NCBI GenBank assembly: GCA_030280995.1
Contig: JASXTE010000002.1
Span: forward strand, 38,375,183 to 38,439,182
Direction: 5' to 3'
DNA length: 64,000 bases
DNA from: Hemileia vastatrix
Lineage: Eukaryota; Basidiomycota; Pucciniomycetes; Pucciniales; Zaghouaniaceae
The notes under the pieces are model-generated. The model was not told the DNA's origin and did not search any database. It saw nothing but the letters and a program-made list of their open reading frames with translations. The position numbers and the translations under genes are program-made. Numbering within the stretch: the first letter of the stretch is position 1; every line of letters begins with the position of its first letter. Of this stretch, positions 34,145 through 46,060 are shown in pieces.

Positions 34145-34952
34145 TGTCATGCACCACGTGACACTCGAGGCTAAAGTAGCTCATTAAATCAATAATACAG
34201 AGGTCTAAATCCATACTCAAAGCGCAGAAAGCAATTCTACATAGAAACTGCAACTTTCCTTTGTGTACTCACTATTCAACTGCGCTAGTCTAAACTCTAA
34301 ATCTAAATTAGTCAATCTCTCAATAGTGTGTCTCAGTCTCTTCCTCAATAAGCGACGCACAGCGCAATAGTCAATGTAATGGTGCACTAAAAGGTTTATT
34401 AAATGTCTGAATTATTAAAAGGTGTAGTGAGCATGAACGGAATTGATAGTGGAGGATTAAAGGGTTAACGGATGGTAGTGAGGAGGGTCCAGGTGTAATG
34501 AATGTATTTTTAATGGTCTGTGGTGTGCGGAATAGTGGTTGGGTATGAGGTCAATGCGAGGAGGAGTAAAGGATATAAAAGGGGTTGGGTTTTTGGTTTG
34601 AAACTCTTTAGAATTAAATTATAAAACATATATATAGTTAATAGTGGTAAAAGCTTTAGGTTAAATCATTATTATTGTATCTTTCCTTATTTTCTCAATA
34701 ATCATTTCTAGATCCTAAATATTTGATTATTGAGTTTCCAACCCTTTGTGAGATTTTAAGAATTTTAACATTACTTTTAAATTATATTAGAATTCTTCTC
34801 AAACATATATTGAAGCAGTAGCTCTTCCTTTGAGTCATCTTCAAATCACTTCCTCAAACATTTCCTCTGTGCATCGAAGAAGTTTCTAAACTCCTCCCTC
34901 CATCTCACTTCCAGGAACACCCTCGACCTTGTGCATAAGTTGTCCGGTGACA
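34145..34952 (+). repeat. 3' LTR of A1
   Basis: 808 bp, TGTCATGCACC...GTCCGGTGACA. It includes TATAAAA near 34574-34580 and the self-primer motif at 34610-34623. It matches 1-715 at about 96%. Confidence 0.93.
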
Positions 34953-36989
34953 AAATCTTGTTATGAAAACCAGAATGTAATTTTTTCAAGAAATTGGCCA
35001 AGAAATAATCAAGTGATCCTAAGCTTTGGGAGATAAAATCCTAGATAATCATCAGATAAGAGTTTCAGAAGCATTATTCTCTAATTATGCAATATAAAAA
35101 CACAAAATACATTATGTGATATTTGGAAAAAAAGGCTCAACTTTAAAGGTCAATATCTCAGCAACCAATAAAAAAATCAAAACCCGCTTACAGGAAATAA
35201 ATTATAGGCTTCAGGAGAATTTTCAGTGGAAGGACATGTGATTTAAATAAACATAACCCTAATTGGATACTTAAAAACATATAATAAACAAATTTAAATT
35301 GGTGAAAAAAGGCTTAACTTTAACAGTCTATATCTCATAAACCACTTAACCAAATTCAAATCTGTTTCTGGGAAATGAAAGGTAGCCTTCAGAAGAATCT
35401 TCATTAAAAATAACATTAAACTTGAATAAACCTAACCCTAATTCTGAGTCTAATTTTCAAAATTTTACGAAAACTTGAAAAGTGGTAATGGAGATGAGAA
35501 AAAAAGGAGTTTAATAAGTTTACTGTTATCCACATAACAGTTATACATACATTTAAGTATAAAATTTTCATATAAGGAATGAGATATCATATAGGCATGA
35601 AAAAAAGGAGATAAAATTTACATTGATTGAAAAGTGAGAAAAAAAGAGTGAGAAAGATCAATTATGGAATTTGAGGGAAATTGAATATGGAGTAAGTGAA
35701 ATGCATAAAGAATGTACAAAGTATGTGTTTTAATGACATGGAACCAAAAAAAAGTGAAATAGGGGAAAGGGGAATTAATGACCATGCAAAGTAGGGATGA
35801 AGAGTAGAGTGATCAAGCTAAAAATGAAAGTAAAGAGGGAGAGAAAAAAAAGAATAATTTTACCATTGAAATCAAAAATAACCACTTACAAAAAAACTTT
35901 AGATACAAAAAATTAAAAAAAAACAGAAAAAAAACAAAAAAAAAGTTATAATTAGCAATCAAAAAATAAAATAATAAAATGACTTACCTGTAGAGATGAG
36001 ATGAGAAAATAAATGAAACCAAATTTTTTGAGGGATGTTGAAGGAGAAGAGGAAAAGGATATGAGGGATGAATGAAAAAAAGAAACAGTGAAAAATTATG
36101 CAATTGCAGAAAATATGCAATTTCATATTGAGCTGGTGAATGAAAACAAATGAGACATCCAAAAAAGAGACATTCAGTGTAAATTCAAAATAAATATGAA
36201 TATGCAAAAAACAAAAACACCAAACCAAGTGAAAAAAGCACAGAAGTTGAAAATTTGGAGAGTATGAAAAAAATAATTAAAAGGGTTGTGTTTCAAAATG
36301 TTGGAGGGTGGTTGGCATAATGACAGAGCATATGCTAGTGGAAAGAATGTTTTGTGATTCAAGGGAGGGGAGAGCTGGTGCAGGTCTGGGATCCTTTTTT
36401 TCATAATGATCATTGAATAGACATGTAAGATAAAGTGTCTTCCAAACCTGAGTCAGAATCAGAGTCAGCAGCTAAAGTTAAAGTGATGGCATTCATAGCT
36501 GAGTAAAGTTTCTTCCTAGTAGAGAGGTGCTTCATTTTTTTTGGTAGAAAATGTTGTTGGTAGAAGGTTTAGGTGATGAGTGGTAATTTGCCACCAAATG
36601 AGCAGGTGGGGTGTGTAGATAGAAAAAAATGTTATGTGTTTGCCACCAAACTTAAGTATCATAGAGTGAAGAGACACATAAGGATGAGAAAAAATGTTAT
36701 GTGTTTGCCACCAAAATCAAGTAGCATAGAGTGAAGAGAAACATAAGAATGGCATCTGCAATTATATGTCATGTGACTTTCTTACAAATCATTCATGTAT
36801 GTGATGAGTTTGGGATCAGGAATTAGGAATAGAAATCGGGGTATAAGAGGTGGGATAATGCATTATTGTGGATTCTTTATTCACTAGCGCTGGGGCTAGT
36901 GGATAAGAATATTCTACAATTAATAATGTCTGATCCTGGGAAAAAAATTCCTGATCCCTAATTGAGGATCCCTGAAAACTGATACCTCC
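34953..36989 (-). mobile_element. PIF/Harbinger deletion derivative C3 (minus)
   Basis: AT-rich non-autonomous copy read on the minus strand. Its 5' end near 36989 (GGAGGTATCAGTTTTC) resembles the GGGGGTGTCAGTT end of C1. It keeps only the acidic N-terminus of the transposase (an Ala-Ala-Asp-Ser-Asp stretch near 36470) and the conserved 3' region, including the GGTAAGTC-type motif near 35985. A1 is inserted at its far end. The DDE domain is absent. Confidence 0.6.
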
Positions 36990-38640
36990 TATTTTTATCC
37001 ACTAGCCCCGGGGCTAGTGGATATGGATTGAATGATAATGCATTATCCTGCCTCTTATACCCCAATTTCTGTTCCTAATTCATGATCCCAAATTCATCAC
37101 ATCCATGATTGATTTGTCAGCAAGTCACATGACATATAATTGCAGATGCCATTCTTATGTGTCTCTTCCCTCTATGCTTCTTGATTTTGGTGGCAAATAC
37201 ATAAATTTTTTTCTCATCCTTATGTGTCTCTTCACTCTATGATACTTAATTTTGGTGGAAAACACATAACATTTTTTTCTATCTACACACCCCACCTGCT
37301 CATTTGGTGGAAAGTTCCCACTCATCACCTAAACCTTCTACCAACAACCTTTCTACCAAAAATAATGAAGCACCTCTCTACTATGAAGAAACTTCACTCA
37401 GTTATGAAAGCTATCACTTTAACTTTAGCTGCTGACTCTGATTTTGACTCAGGTTTGGAAGACACTTTAGCTTGCATGTATTTTCAATGATCTTTATGAA
37501 GAAGAGGATCCCAGACCTGCACCAGATCTCCCCTCCCTTGAATCACAAAACATTTTTTCCACTAGCATATGCTCTGTCATTATTCCAACAACCATCCAAC
37601 ATTTTGAAACACAACCCTTTTAATTTTTTCCTTCATACTCTCCAAATTTTCAGCTTCTGTGCTTTATTCACTTGGTTTGGTGTTTTTGTTTTTTGCATAT
37701 TCATATTTATTTTGAATTTACACTGAATGTCTCTTTTTAGGATGTCTCATTTATTTTCATTCACCAGCTCAATATGAAATTGCATATTTTCTGCAATTGC
37801 ATAATTTTTCACTGTTTCTTTTTTTCATTCATCCCTCATATCCTTTTCCTCTTCTCCTCCAACATCCCTCAAACAATTTGGTTTCATTTATTCTCTCATC
37901 TCATCTCTACAGGTAAGTCATTTTATTTTTTTATTTTTTGATTGCTAATTATAGCTTTTTTTTTCTGTTTTTTATTTATTTTTTGTATCTAAATTCATTT
38001 TGTAAGTGGTTATTTTTGATTTCAATGGTCAAATTAACCTCTTTTTTCTCTCCCTCTTTACTTTCTTTTTTAGCTCAATCACTCTACTATTCATCCCTCC
38101 TTTGAATGGTCATTATTTCCCCTTTCCCCTATTTCTCTTTATTTTTGGTTTCATGTCATTAAAACACATGCATTGCACATTTTTTATGCATTTCACTTAC
38201 TCCATATTCAATTTCCCTCAAATTTAAACATCAATCTTTCTCACCTATTTTTTCTACTTTTCAATCAAGGTAAGTTTCATTTCCTTATTTTCATTGCTAT
38301 GTGATATATCATTCCTTCTATGAAAATTTCATACTTAAATATATGTATAACTCTTATCTGGATAACAGTGAACTTATTAAACTCCTTTTTTTCTCATCTC
38401 CATTACCACTTTTCAAGTTTTTGTAAAATATTGAAAATCAGACTTGGAATTAGGCTTAGGTTTATTCAAATCTAATTTCCTTTTAAGTGAAGATTTCCTC
38501 AAAGGCTAGCTTTAATTTCCCACAAACAGATTTAAATTTGGTTAAGTGGTTTTTGAGATATTGACTGTTAAAGTTGAGCCTTTTTTTCCTTATTTAAAAT
38601 TTTTTATTTCATGTTTTTATGTAACAAATTAGGGTTAGGT
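36990..38640 (+). mobile_element. PIF/Harbinger deletion derivative C4 (plus)
   Basis: Mirror copy of C3: 37046 onward matches the reverse complement of the sequence before 36872, about 90% identical where compared. It carries the same short N-terminal relic (ATG near 37404, DSDFDSGLED), the CACAGGTAAGTC motif near 37910 and one GAGATATTGAC module near 38560. It ends abruptly against Gypsy relic F near 38640. Confidence 0.6.
36996..37023. repeat. 28-bp perfect palindrome between C3 and C4
   Basis: Centre CCCCGGGG, arms TATCCACTAG and CTAGTGGATA. A related imperfect palindrome (CACTAGCGCTGGGGCTAGTG) lies at 36885-36905. Confidence 0.9.
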
Positions 38641-40137
38641 TTGTTTAAATGGTCTTCATGCAAATACTTCAACACCACTTCTTGAACCTTCTTCCGAGTC
38701 ATGAAAACTTGAGGATTTGGATACCTCCTCCTCATCAAACTTCTCCCTGACACATAAAAGCCAGGACTCTTCTTCTTGATTATGAACCAAGTATCATCAT
38801 CACAACTCTCTTGCCTCTCCAAGGTCAACAGATATTCCACCATAAAAAATAAAACCCAGACTTGCCCCAGGTATCATCTTGAAAATCCAAAAAAATGACA
38901 TCCAAGGGCACATCCCTGTCATCAAAATCACCAGAATACACATGAGTCAATTGACCTGTCAATCTAGGACACCAGTTTTTAAATTTTGGCACATCCTTCT
39001 CCTTCCACTAAATTTTGTGTGAATCCAGTGTACCAAAAAAAGCACCATTCTTTAAATCTGAGCCATCTTAAACAAAAGCCACTTCTTCATCAACAAAATG
39101 ATCCTGATTACCAGAATAAAGATCAGATCTAGCCAGTTTAACTTCTTGGGGGAGGTTTAAACCTTCATCAGAAACACAATTATCACTAGCCATTTTAACC
39201 TCATGGGGGAGGTTAGAAAAATATTCAGCACCTCTTGTGCTAGCCCTGAACACTGGAATATCTTCATCAAACTCCTCAGAATCAGAATCTTCATCTTTTG
39301 GTGGTCTTCTTGACAATCCATCTGGCATGGTGAAAGTTTTACCTGGCTTGTGTACCAAATCAAAAGAGAAGTGCTGGATAAATGCAACCCACCTAGTCAT
39401 AGGAGCATTAGGAAGACTAGGAGTGCTGATCATCTGCACCAAAGATTTAACATCCACCTGCAGCTCAAAATGCTGCCCCCACAAAACAGTCTGAAACTTC
39501 TTCAAGATATTTTCCACACCACAAAGCTCCAACTTTGGCTGAGAATATCTTGATTCCACCTCATTAAACACCACAGATTCATACCTGACTGGACTGACCT
39601 TCCCAGCTTTATCTTCCTGAGACAGAAAAGCACCAGCAGAAATATAACTTGAATCCACAGCCAAATAAATCTTACCAGCACCAAAACCATAATCCAACTT
39701 GTGAAAAATAATATCTTCACCTACCACCTTCTTCAACTTCACAAATGCCTCTTCACAAGCATCATCCCACTCCCAATCAGTATCCTTCCTGGTCAACTTC
39801 CTTAAAGGAGCAGCCAATGAAGAAAAGTCTTTAATAAATATCCTCACATAACACAAAAACCCCCAAAACCCCTGAATTAAGTGGTATTCTTTGGTCTTGG
39901 CCATGATTGAATTATATTAACCTTCTTATTTACCATAATCCTACCCTCCTTACACACCACATGACCCAGAATCTCTAATGCTGGTACACAACAGCAAAAC
40001 TTTGATCGTGAGACATTCAAACCTGCCTCCTCCATCCTAACAAAAATCCTCTCCAGAATCACTGCATATTCCCACACAAACTTCCTAATGCCAGGATTTT
40101 CCTTCAGAGCCTCATTACCATAGTCAGAAGTTGGCAC
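38604..40137 (-). pseudogene. Gypsy relic F: end of RT, RNase H and integrase zinc region
   Basis: Read on minus from 40137: the end of reverse transcriptase (GLNVSRSKFCCCVP), a frame break near 39890, then the connection and RNase H domains (39068-39904, VDSSYISAGAF near 39650; SYSQ-type ERRYSQPKLELCG region near 39545). A fragment at 38604-38843 (GRSLMRRRYPNPQVF, then HEDH) is the start of the integrase H2C2 region, where the element stops. The integrase core and 3' LTR are missing. Sequence style is that of a Gypsy family I associate with rust fungi. GC content is visibly higher than in the surroundings. Confidence 0.85.
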
Positions 40138-42273
40138 TTTAATGCCACCATAATCAATAAAATACCAGCATAAGTTGGTACTTCATCCTGCAAAATACAA
40201 TCCTTTGTGCTTGATAAACAGCCACAGAATTAGTAGCTCCTTGAGGTTACCTTTTCAATTGAAACCTTCCCAAAGGAGTCTCAAAAGTGATGAGAGGCCT
40301 AGAGTCCACATAAAGTTCCCTCTCATCATATCCACCCATAATATCTCCCAAACCATAACACACTCTTCCAGGAAAATCATCCACAAAATCCTCTGCACTT
40401 GGTGGCATTCTAGCATCCTTGATAGTCACTCTACTTAAGGCCGTGAAATCATGAACCACCCTAAGCTTGCCATTTTGCTTCTTGACACAGAACACATGAC
40501 TAGAATAACTTGAGGTTGACTTTTCATACAACTCAGTCCTGACCCTTTCCCTGAAAATTTCCACAAAATCATCCCTAATAGCAGCAGGATTTGGAATTGG
40601 TTTGATTTGCCAAGTTTAATGACAAACCACTGGAATCAGATAGGGTGAACCATAAGAATGCTTCAACACACCTCTTTCCTCCTCCACAAAAGAAATTGCC
40701 TTTTCTCTCAACACAATCACATACAACAGCAACTTCATCTCTTCTTCAGACAAACACCCATCAGGACCAAAATTCACCACCCCCAACCTTTCCTTAGTAA
40801 TCTTAGAAGTTTCAACAAAATCAGGTGGGTTCTTCCCTAAAGGTCTCACATAAGGATCTCTTGAAAAAGGGGGCCTCCTCAAAGATGAGTTCAGCCCAAC
40901 TGGCATAGGCTCATTGACAGGCCTAACCTTCACTTCTACCTTCTTGTACTTAGCAGCATCCACTTCCAAATCTTCATCTTCAACAGGGAGTTCTGCAATC
41001 TTCCTAGAAAAACAAAGAGGGGTTTCCCCAATTCTCACAGGTGTGTCCACGGTAATGTTTTTAAAAGGTGTAGAAGAGACCCTAGTGGTGCACAATTGGG
41101 ATGACTTTGTTTTAGACCCCAATCTCACCACTCCAAAGCTTTTCCATTCCATATTCTATTTTTCCATCTCACTATCAACCTCACTTCCATCATTCTTCAC
41201 CTCTTCATCCAAATAATTTTTAAATAATTCTTTTTGTTCTTCTTTTTTCTTTGTTTTCAGATTTTTTTCTTGACTATCTTCACTTATCTTGATTTTTTTT
41301 TCTTGATGGGGGGCCTTTCCTAAAACAGAAACCAGGGTTTCACAATTGCTCACTTGTGTGGCCAAGGTAATGTTTTTTGAAAGGTGTAGAAATAACCCTA
41401 GTGGTGCACAATTGGGAGGAATTACTTTTAGACCCCAATCTCACCACTCCAAAGCTTTTCCATTCCACAGACATGAACCCCATCTTCCCTCTTGAACTTG
41501 AAATAAAATTAATCTTGAACCCATCAAATGAACAGTAACTTAATTAAAAACTTGATGAATAATTGCAGAGAAGAGAAACATTATACAAAGAAAGTTTAAA
41601 ATCCACTTGGAATATCTCCAAATGAGCTGACTTACTACAACCTGGGATTTACACTAAATGAAGAGAGGTTGTAGCATTAGGGTGATCAGACCCTCCTACT
41701 CTTAAAAATAAGGCTCTCCATCAGAGCCTGAGCCATCTTCCGGAAAACCAGAAGCAGACCTATATTCTCTTCTTCTTTCACAACATTCAGGGAAATGACA
41801 CATAGAGCTAAGCCCAGGCCTAGTCTCCCAACCCTCTTCACCAGGTGAAGACAACCTCATCTTTAAGGCCCTCTCATCATCACCTTTCAACTCCAAGCTA
41901 ATACCAACTCCAGGTTGGTAACCAATCCTTGCTGCAAAATCCATTAAAAATGGACCACCCAAAATTTCCCTGACAGTGCCTTTTGCAATGTAAAAATTCA
42001 CTTTTCCAGAAGCTCCTACCACATCTAATTTCAGGAACTCTGTTACACGCCCCCCATTCCTCTCAGATTCCCACCAATACCAGTTTTGATGGGGAGGCCC
42101 AATTGAGTAGCCTCTGAAAGAGAAATAAGATTGATCTGTGAACTAGAATCAACTAAAGCTCTGATGGCCTTGCCATTCAGAGCTACATTAACAAAACCCA
42201 GAGGAGCAAAGAAATGTGTCTCCAAACTCTCCCCCAAATTTTTCAGCAGAGTCACAAACAAACTCCACTTCAC
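40138..42273 (-). pseudogene. Gypsy relic F: protease, linker and reverse transcriptase
   Basis: The protease region at 41702-42273 has LVDSSSQINLIS, with Ser where the active-site Gly is usual. A linker at 40616-41152 (ERLGVVNFGPDG, HSYGSPYLIPV) leads into reverse transcriptase at 40247-40564 (VVHDFTALSRVTIKD, CYGLGDIMGGYDE). The catalytic motif near 40160 reads FIDY rather than FIDD/YIDD and lies across a frame shift. About 100 bp are duplicated (41035-41153 and 41346-41470). Not functional. Confidence 0.82.
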
Positions 42274-44064
42274 CAGAAGAGACCCTTCTTCTGGTTAAAA
42301 TCTTTTTCTGCTTATCAGCCAAACCAGGACTGATAGCAAGCAACTCCCCAAAATTCAAGGAAATAGTTTCTTGATTCATCTTTTCTAACACAGAGTCAGT
42401 CACAACAACTCTGCCTGAAACCAATGGCCTCTCAAAATGGCCCTTTGACTTCACCACCTTAGGCCTTGATGCCTCTTGTGGTCCAACACCTCCATCCACT
42501 GGATTCCTAACCACAGGAACCAAACCAGAACCATCTCTAGTAACTCTGGCCCCACTTGGCTTTGGAAAATAAGCCAAAGGAACATCTTCCTCAGAGTCAG
42601 ATTCCAAGTCCATAGGCATTGGATTCCCATTCAGATAATAGGCCCCTAAACTGAGTGGACACATATCTGCAATACCCTTCTGCATCCTGTGCAGCTCTTT
42701 CCTACTAACCTTCCTTTTTGAATCCATCTTTGGATCCAATCTTGGAGCCTTGTGCTTAGACTGAGCCTTTGAAGTGCTCTTTGGCCTACCCACTCTTCCA
42801 GAATCTACATCATAAGCACCAGCCAAACATTCCCTATTTGACTGTGCTCCACAAGAGTACAACTCCAAACCACCATAAGAAGTAGAAAAGGAGACCTTTT
42901 TTACCTCTTTTCCTTTTCCCTTCACATCAAATTCATCCTTCCCAGAAGATTTCCCCTGATCAGGAATCTCTTCAAATCTTGGCCTCCTCTGATTAAGACC
43001 ACCCCTTCTCCTGACAAAATCAACAGTAGCCTGCCCCTCACTGGGCTTAAAAAATGAACCATCAGAGAGCTTGAACACCCTTCCATCAAATTCCACACCT
43101 CCCTCTGACACCTCTCTGTTCAGAGCCCAAAAATCATTTTACCTGTGACCCCTCCTACTACAATAGGAGCACACCCAAGGATCACTGCTACCTCCTTCCC
43201 TCCTCTCAAAAGGCTTGGCCTGGTGACTTGAGGCCCTATTCACCTTCTGAGTTTCCTGAAAAAAGATTTGAAATTTCTTGGTCAAGTCCACCAGTTTCTC
43301 CATCACTGGGTCCCTCTATCTTTAGGAACCTTCTCCACCCTCTTCTCTTCCTTCTTCACCTTAGCTTCCTCTTCAGCCAAAGCCTCACTAACTTTGCGGA
43401 AATACTTGGCACACCCCTCTTGATAGGAGTCCACAGCCAATAACTTCAAATGGGCCTCAACAGCCTCCCTCACCTTCTCCAACGAAGGTAACTTCTGGTC
43501 ACCATTAGCCAGATTCTTCATCATTACCTTCCTAGAAACTTCCTTTAAGACATCCATTCTGACATCCCTAGCCAGAGCAGACCAAAAGACATCTTTGGCA
43601 GCATTTTCATGTGCCAACTCTTCTACTTCCACCAAGTAATCCACCACAGGATCAAACTGTAGCAGAGACTCCTTGTAACTATGTAAGCTACCAACACTTC
43701 AATAAGATTTCCATTCACTGAAAACCTTGTTCAGATCCACCATAGTGAACCTGACACCCCATCTGTCTATCATCTCCCTACACAACAACTTCTAATCCCT
43801 CCTCTTGTAGCCAGACATAGCCACAACCTCCTTCTCCATTGGCCTATCACCAATGAAGAAAATAATTTGCTTTACCATATCCAGGTGGGAAGCGCCATCA
43901 AAACCAGAAGAAGCCTCATACTTATCTAGAAAACATTTGAAATCTTCTCCATTAAACTTGGTACCATCCCAAGTTTTGATCCTGACACACTACCTGACCA
44001 CCACAGAAGGAGGAACACCCTCCCCACTGACAGTCACAATAGGGATAGTGGAACCAGAAGCCAT
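42188..44064 (-). pseudogene. Gypsy relic F: gag
   Basis: Starts MASGSTIPIVTVSG at 44064. The Gag core follows (KTWDGTKFNGEDFKCFLDKY near 43975), with two stops near 43790 and 43700. The C-terminal Gag is open at 43303-43647, and a half zinc knuckle (CSYCSRRGH) lies near 43160. A separate frame at 42188-43111 carries a Lys/Ser-rich linker (MDSKRKVSRKELHRMQKG) leading to the protease. Several frameshifts. Confidence 0.8.
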
Positions 44065-44137
44065 TCCACCAGACCAGAATCACCAAAAAAAATACAACCA
44101 AAAACAAAAGAGACTCCAAAAATACTAAAAAGTCTCC

Positions 44138-44154
44138 CCCACATTGGGCACCAG
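44138..44154 (-). other. Primer-binding site of relic F
   Basis: On the minus strand TGGTGCCCAATGTGGGG begins at 44154, about 90 bases before the gag start. The TGG start fits a tRNA CCA end. Confidence 0.7.
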
Positions 44155-45257
44155 AAATTTAGACAATCCTATAGTGCTAGCTATAGGCCTTGACCAAGGG
44201 AGTTGTAGAAAAACCAAAGAGAAAAACCCCTGTCCCTTTAGAAAAATACAAGTGAGATTTACTTTCTAATAAAATTGAGTCTTGTTTGATAAAGCTTCTT
44301 TCCAACACACTTGACTGCTTGATGAGTCAAGAACGTAGTCCCCAGACAGACTACCAGACCAAAGAACTTAATGTAGACCAATGGCCACACCAGAGAAAGC
44401 AATTATACTTGATTTAGGTTGAAAATCCTCACTAGAGACAGCAATAATACTGGATATAGCTTGCAAGACTATACCAGAGAAATAGTGAAAAGAGTTGAGG
44501 TCAAGTAAGAACTAAACTTTTCAAAAACCAGCCAAACAAACACAAAGAGTGAAGCATAGAGTTCCAGATATCCCAGATGGTAGATGATCTATTAGAATCT
44601 CCTCTAACTTGCTTTAACTATCTCACACACAGACCACCTAGCCAGATCTCCAGCTATCTACATGCATAAAACAGTCTTTAGAGACCTTCCTTCTTGCAAG
44701 TGGGTGGGCCACCCGTAGGCAGGAAGCCACTTCTAGGCCTGCAAATGCCTAAAAACAACCAAACAACCTCTAAAACCACAAAACAACACAACTACTCATA
44801 GAAAACAGCTAATCACATATAAAACACACCAAAATGATATGTTAAGAAAGAAAAAAAATCTGAGACATAATAAGTGACCCTAAATTAAGCCTAAAAATAC
44901 AACTAAACACCTACATAATAACAAAACACCAATACTAAGCACCATTACCCCAACTAAACCCCACATACCAAATACCCCCAAATACACATTCCAAAGGCCT
45001 ATGCATCTTTGAAACACCACAACATCACAACTCCTCTACCCCAGTTCATTTCCAAATCAAAATTTTCTCTTTCACACCACAGTAAGTCTATTACATATTA
45101 TTCTTTTTTTTAGAAAATATTCCTGCTCAAATTTCTATACTAACAACTTCTTATTTTTATACAAGGTATCACAAATATCTAAAATCTTTTTTAGTTTCTC
45201 CTTTTCTTCAAATAAATTCTCTTTTTCATCAATTTCATTGTTTAGTGTTAATTTATC
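44155..45257. other. Probable 5' LTR of relic F, then AC-rich sequence
   Basis: Sequence upstream of the F primer site on the minus strand should be its 5' LTR. No second copy exists in the window, so the outer border is not determined. From about 44880 it is CCA/AAC-rich without genes. Confidence 0.45.
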
Positions 45258-46060
45258 ATGCCTTGCCTAAAATCTACTTCTCAAAAATCTACTCAAATGA
45301 TACCATCTGACCTACAGTTTGTAATAAACTGGCTGAAAATTAAATTTAATTTTGATGCCTGTTTTGGATGTGCAAAGTCCACTCAAGTTAGCTTTCAACC
45401 CACATCTAAATTGAGTGGCTTAAATCAAATGAAAGTGCAGTTGAAATTAAAAAATAAAGGTAAGATGGATTTGATAACAAAGCAAATGAGGGAAAGATTC
45501 AAAAACTATCAAACAAAATACAAGAAATCAAAGATGGCTCCTTCTTCAACTGAGTTTGGAGTTACCAAAGAAGATGAAAAACATGGAATTACATCTGTTT
45601 TAGAAAAACTCAACTCTATGTGTCCTCTTTATGATCAAATGGATGAGCTCTTTGGACAAAGGGCCATTGTCAACCCTCAAAGGCTGTTTTTTCTGCTTAT
45701 GGGGAGATTGTTATTAAATGCAAACAAAGTTTTATTTTTTATTTTTGTTTTAACTTAAGAATTTTTCTTTATTAATTTCTCTTACTATTAAAATTTAAAC
45801 GTGTTTCAGAAAAAGAACAAGTGAAAATTGAAATCATGAAGTTGGAGTCTCATGAAAAAACTGCAGAGCGTCAACTAATTTTTGAGGAAAAGAAGTGGTT
45901 TCATTCAAAATAAAAGGAAGAAATTTTTTTACAAATTGAGAAAGATCATTTAGATTTGGAGAGGGAGAAGGTTAAGATTTAAAGAGAGGATGATGAAAAA
46001 TTCAAAAATAATCAATTTCAATTGGAAAACACCAAAATTCAGGTACAAGCCAATGAATTA
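45258..46060 (+). pseudogene. Myb/SANT-like PIF/Harbinger partner protein
   Basis: ATG at 45258. The first part is a trihelix-like domain (DLQFVINWLKIKFNFDACFG, KQMRERFKNYQTKYKKSK), then GVTKEDEKHGITSVLEKL, CPLYDQMDELFGQRAIVNP: the layout of fungal Harbinger Myb-like proteins, which help the transposase bind DNA and enter the nucleus. The first exon appears to end near 45690. A Lys/Glu-rich coiled tail continues at about 45810-46060 (EKVKIEIMKLESHEKTAE), with TAA codons near 45912 and 45979. It faces the transposase at 50.8 kb convergently; whether both belonged to one element is not certain. Confidence 0.7.

Larger units (their letters stand above)
1..34952 (+). mobile_element. Ty3/Gypsy chromovirus A1 (family A), interrupted by B1 and B2
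   Basis: Outermost element of the nest. It runs from a 5' LTR cut by the window start, through gag-pol (791-2924, continued 12654-15324) and a 3' internal region (15325-15699, continued 32600-34144), to a 3' LTR at 34145-34952. B1 (2925-12653) and B2 (15700-32599) split it. Its sequence rejoins exactly at both places once the inserts and one copy of each 5-bp duplication are removed. The two LTRs differ by about 4% by eye, making it the oldest copy here. Its own target duplication cannot be checked because the left flank lies outside the window; the right flank is AAATC. Confidence 0.93.

Noticed and set aside
38620..38645. TTAGGGTTAGG-like sequence as a telomere remnant
   Set aside because: Only about one and a half units, and it recurs as part of the family C module (near 58640 and reversed near 35430).
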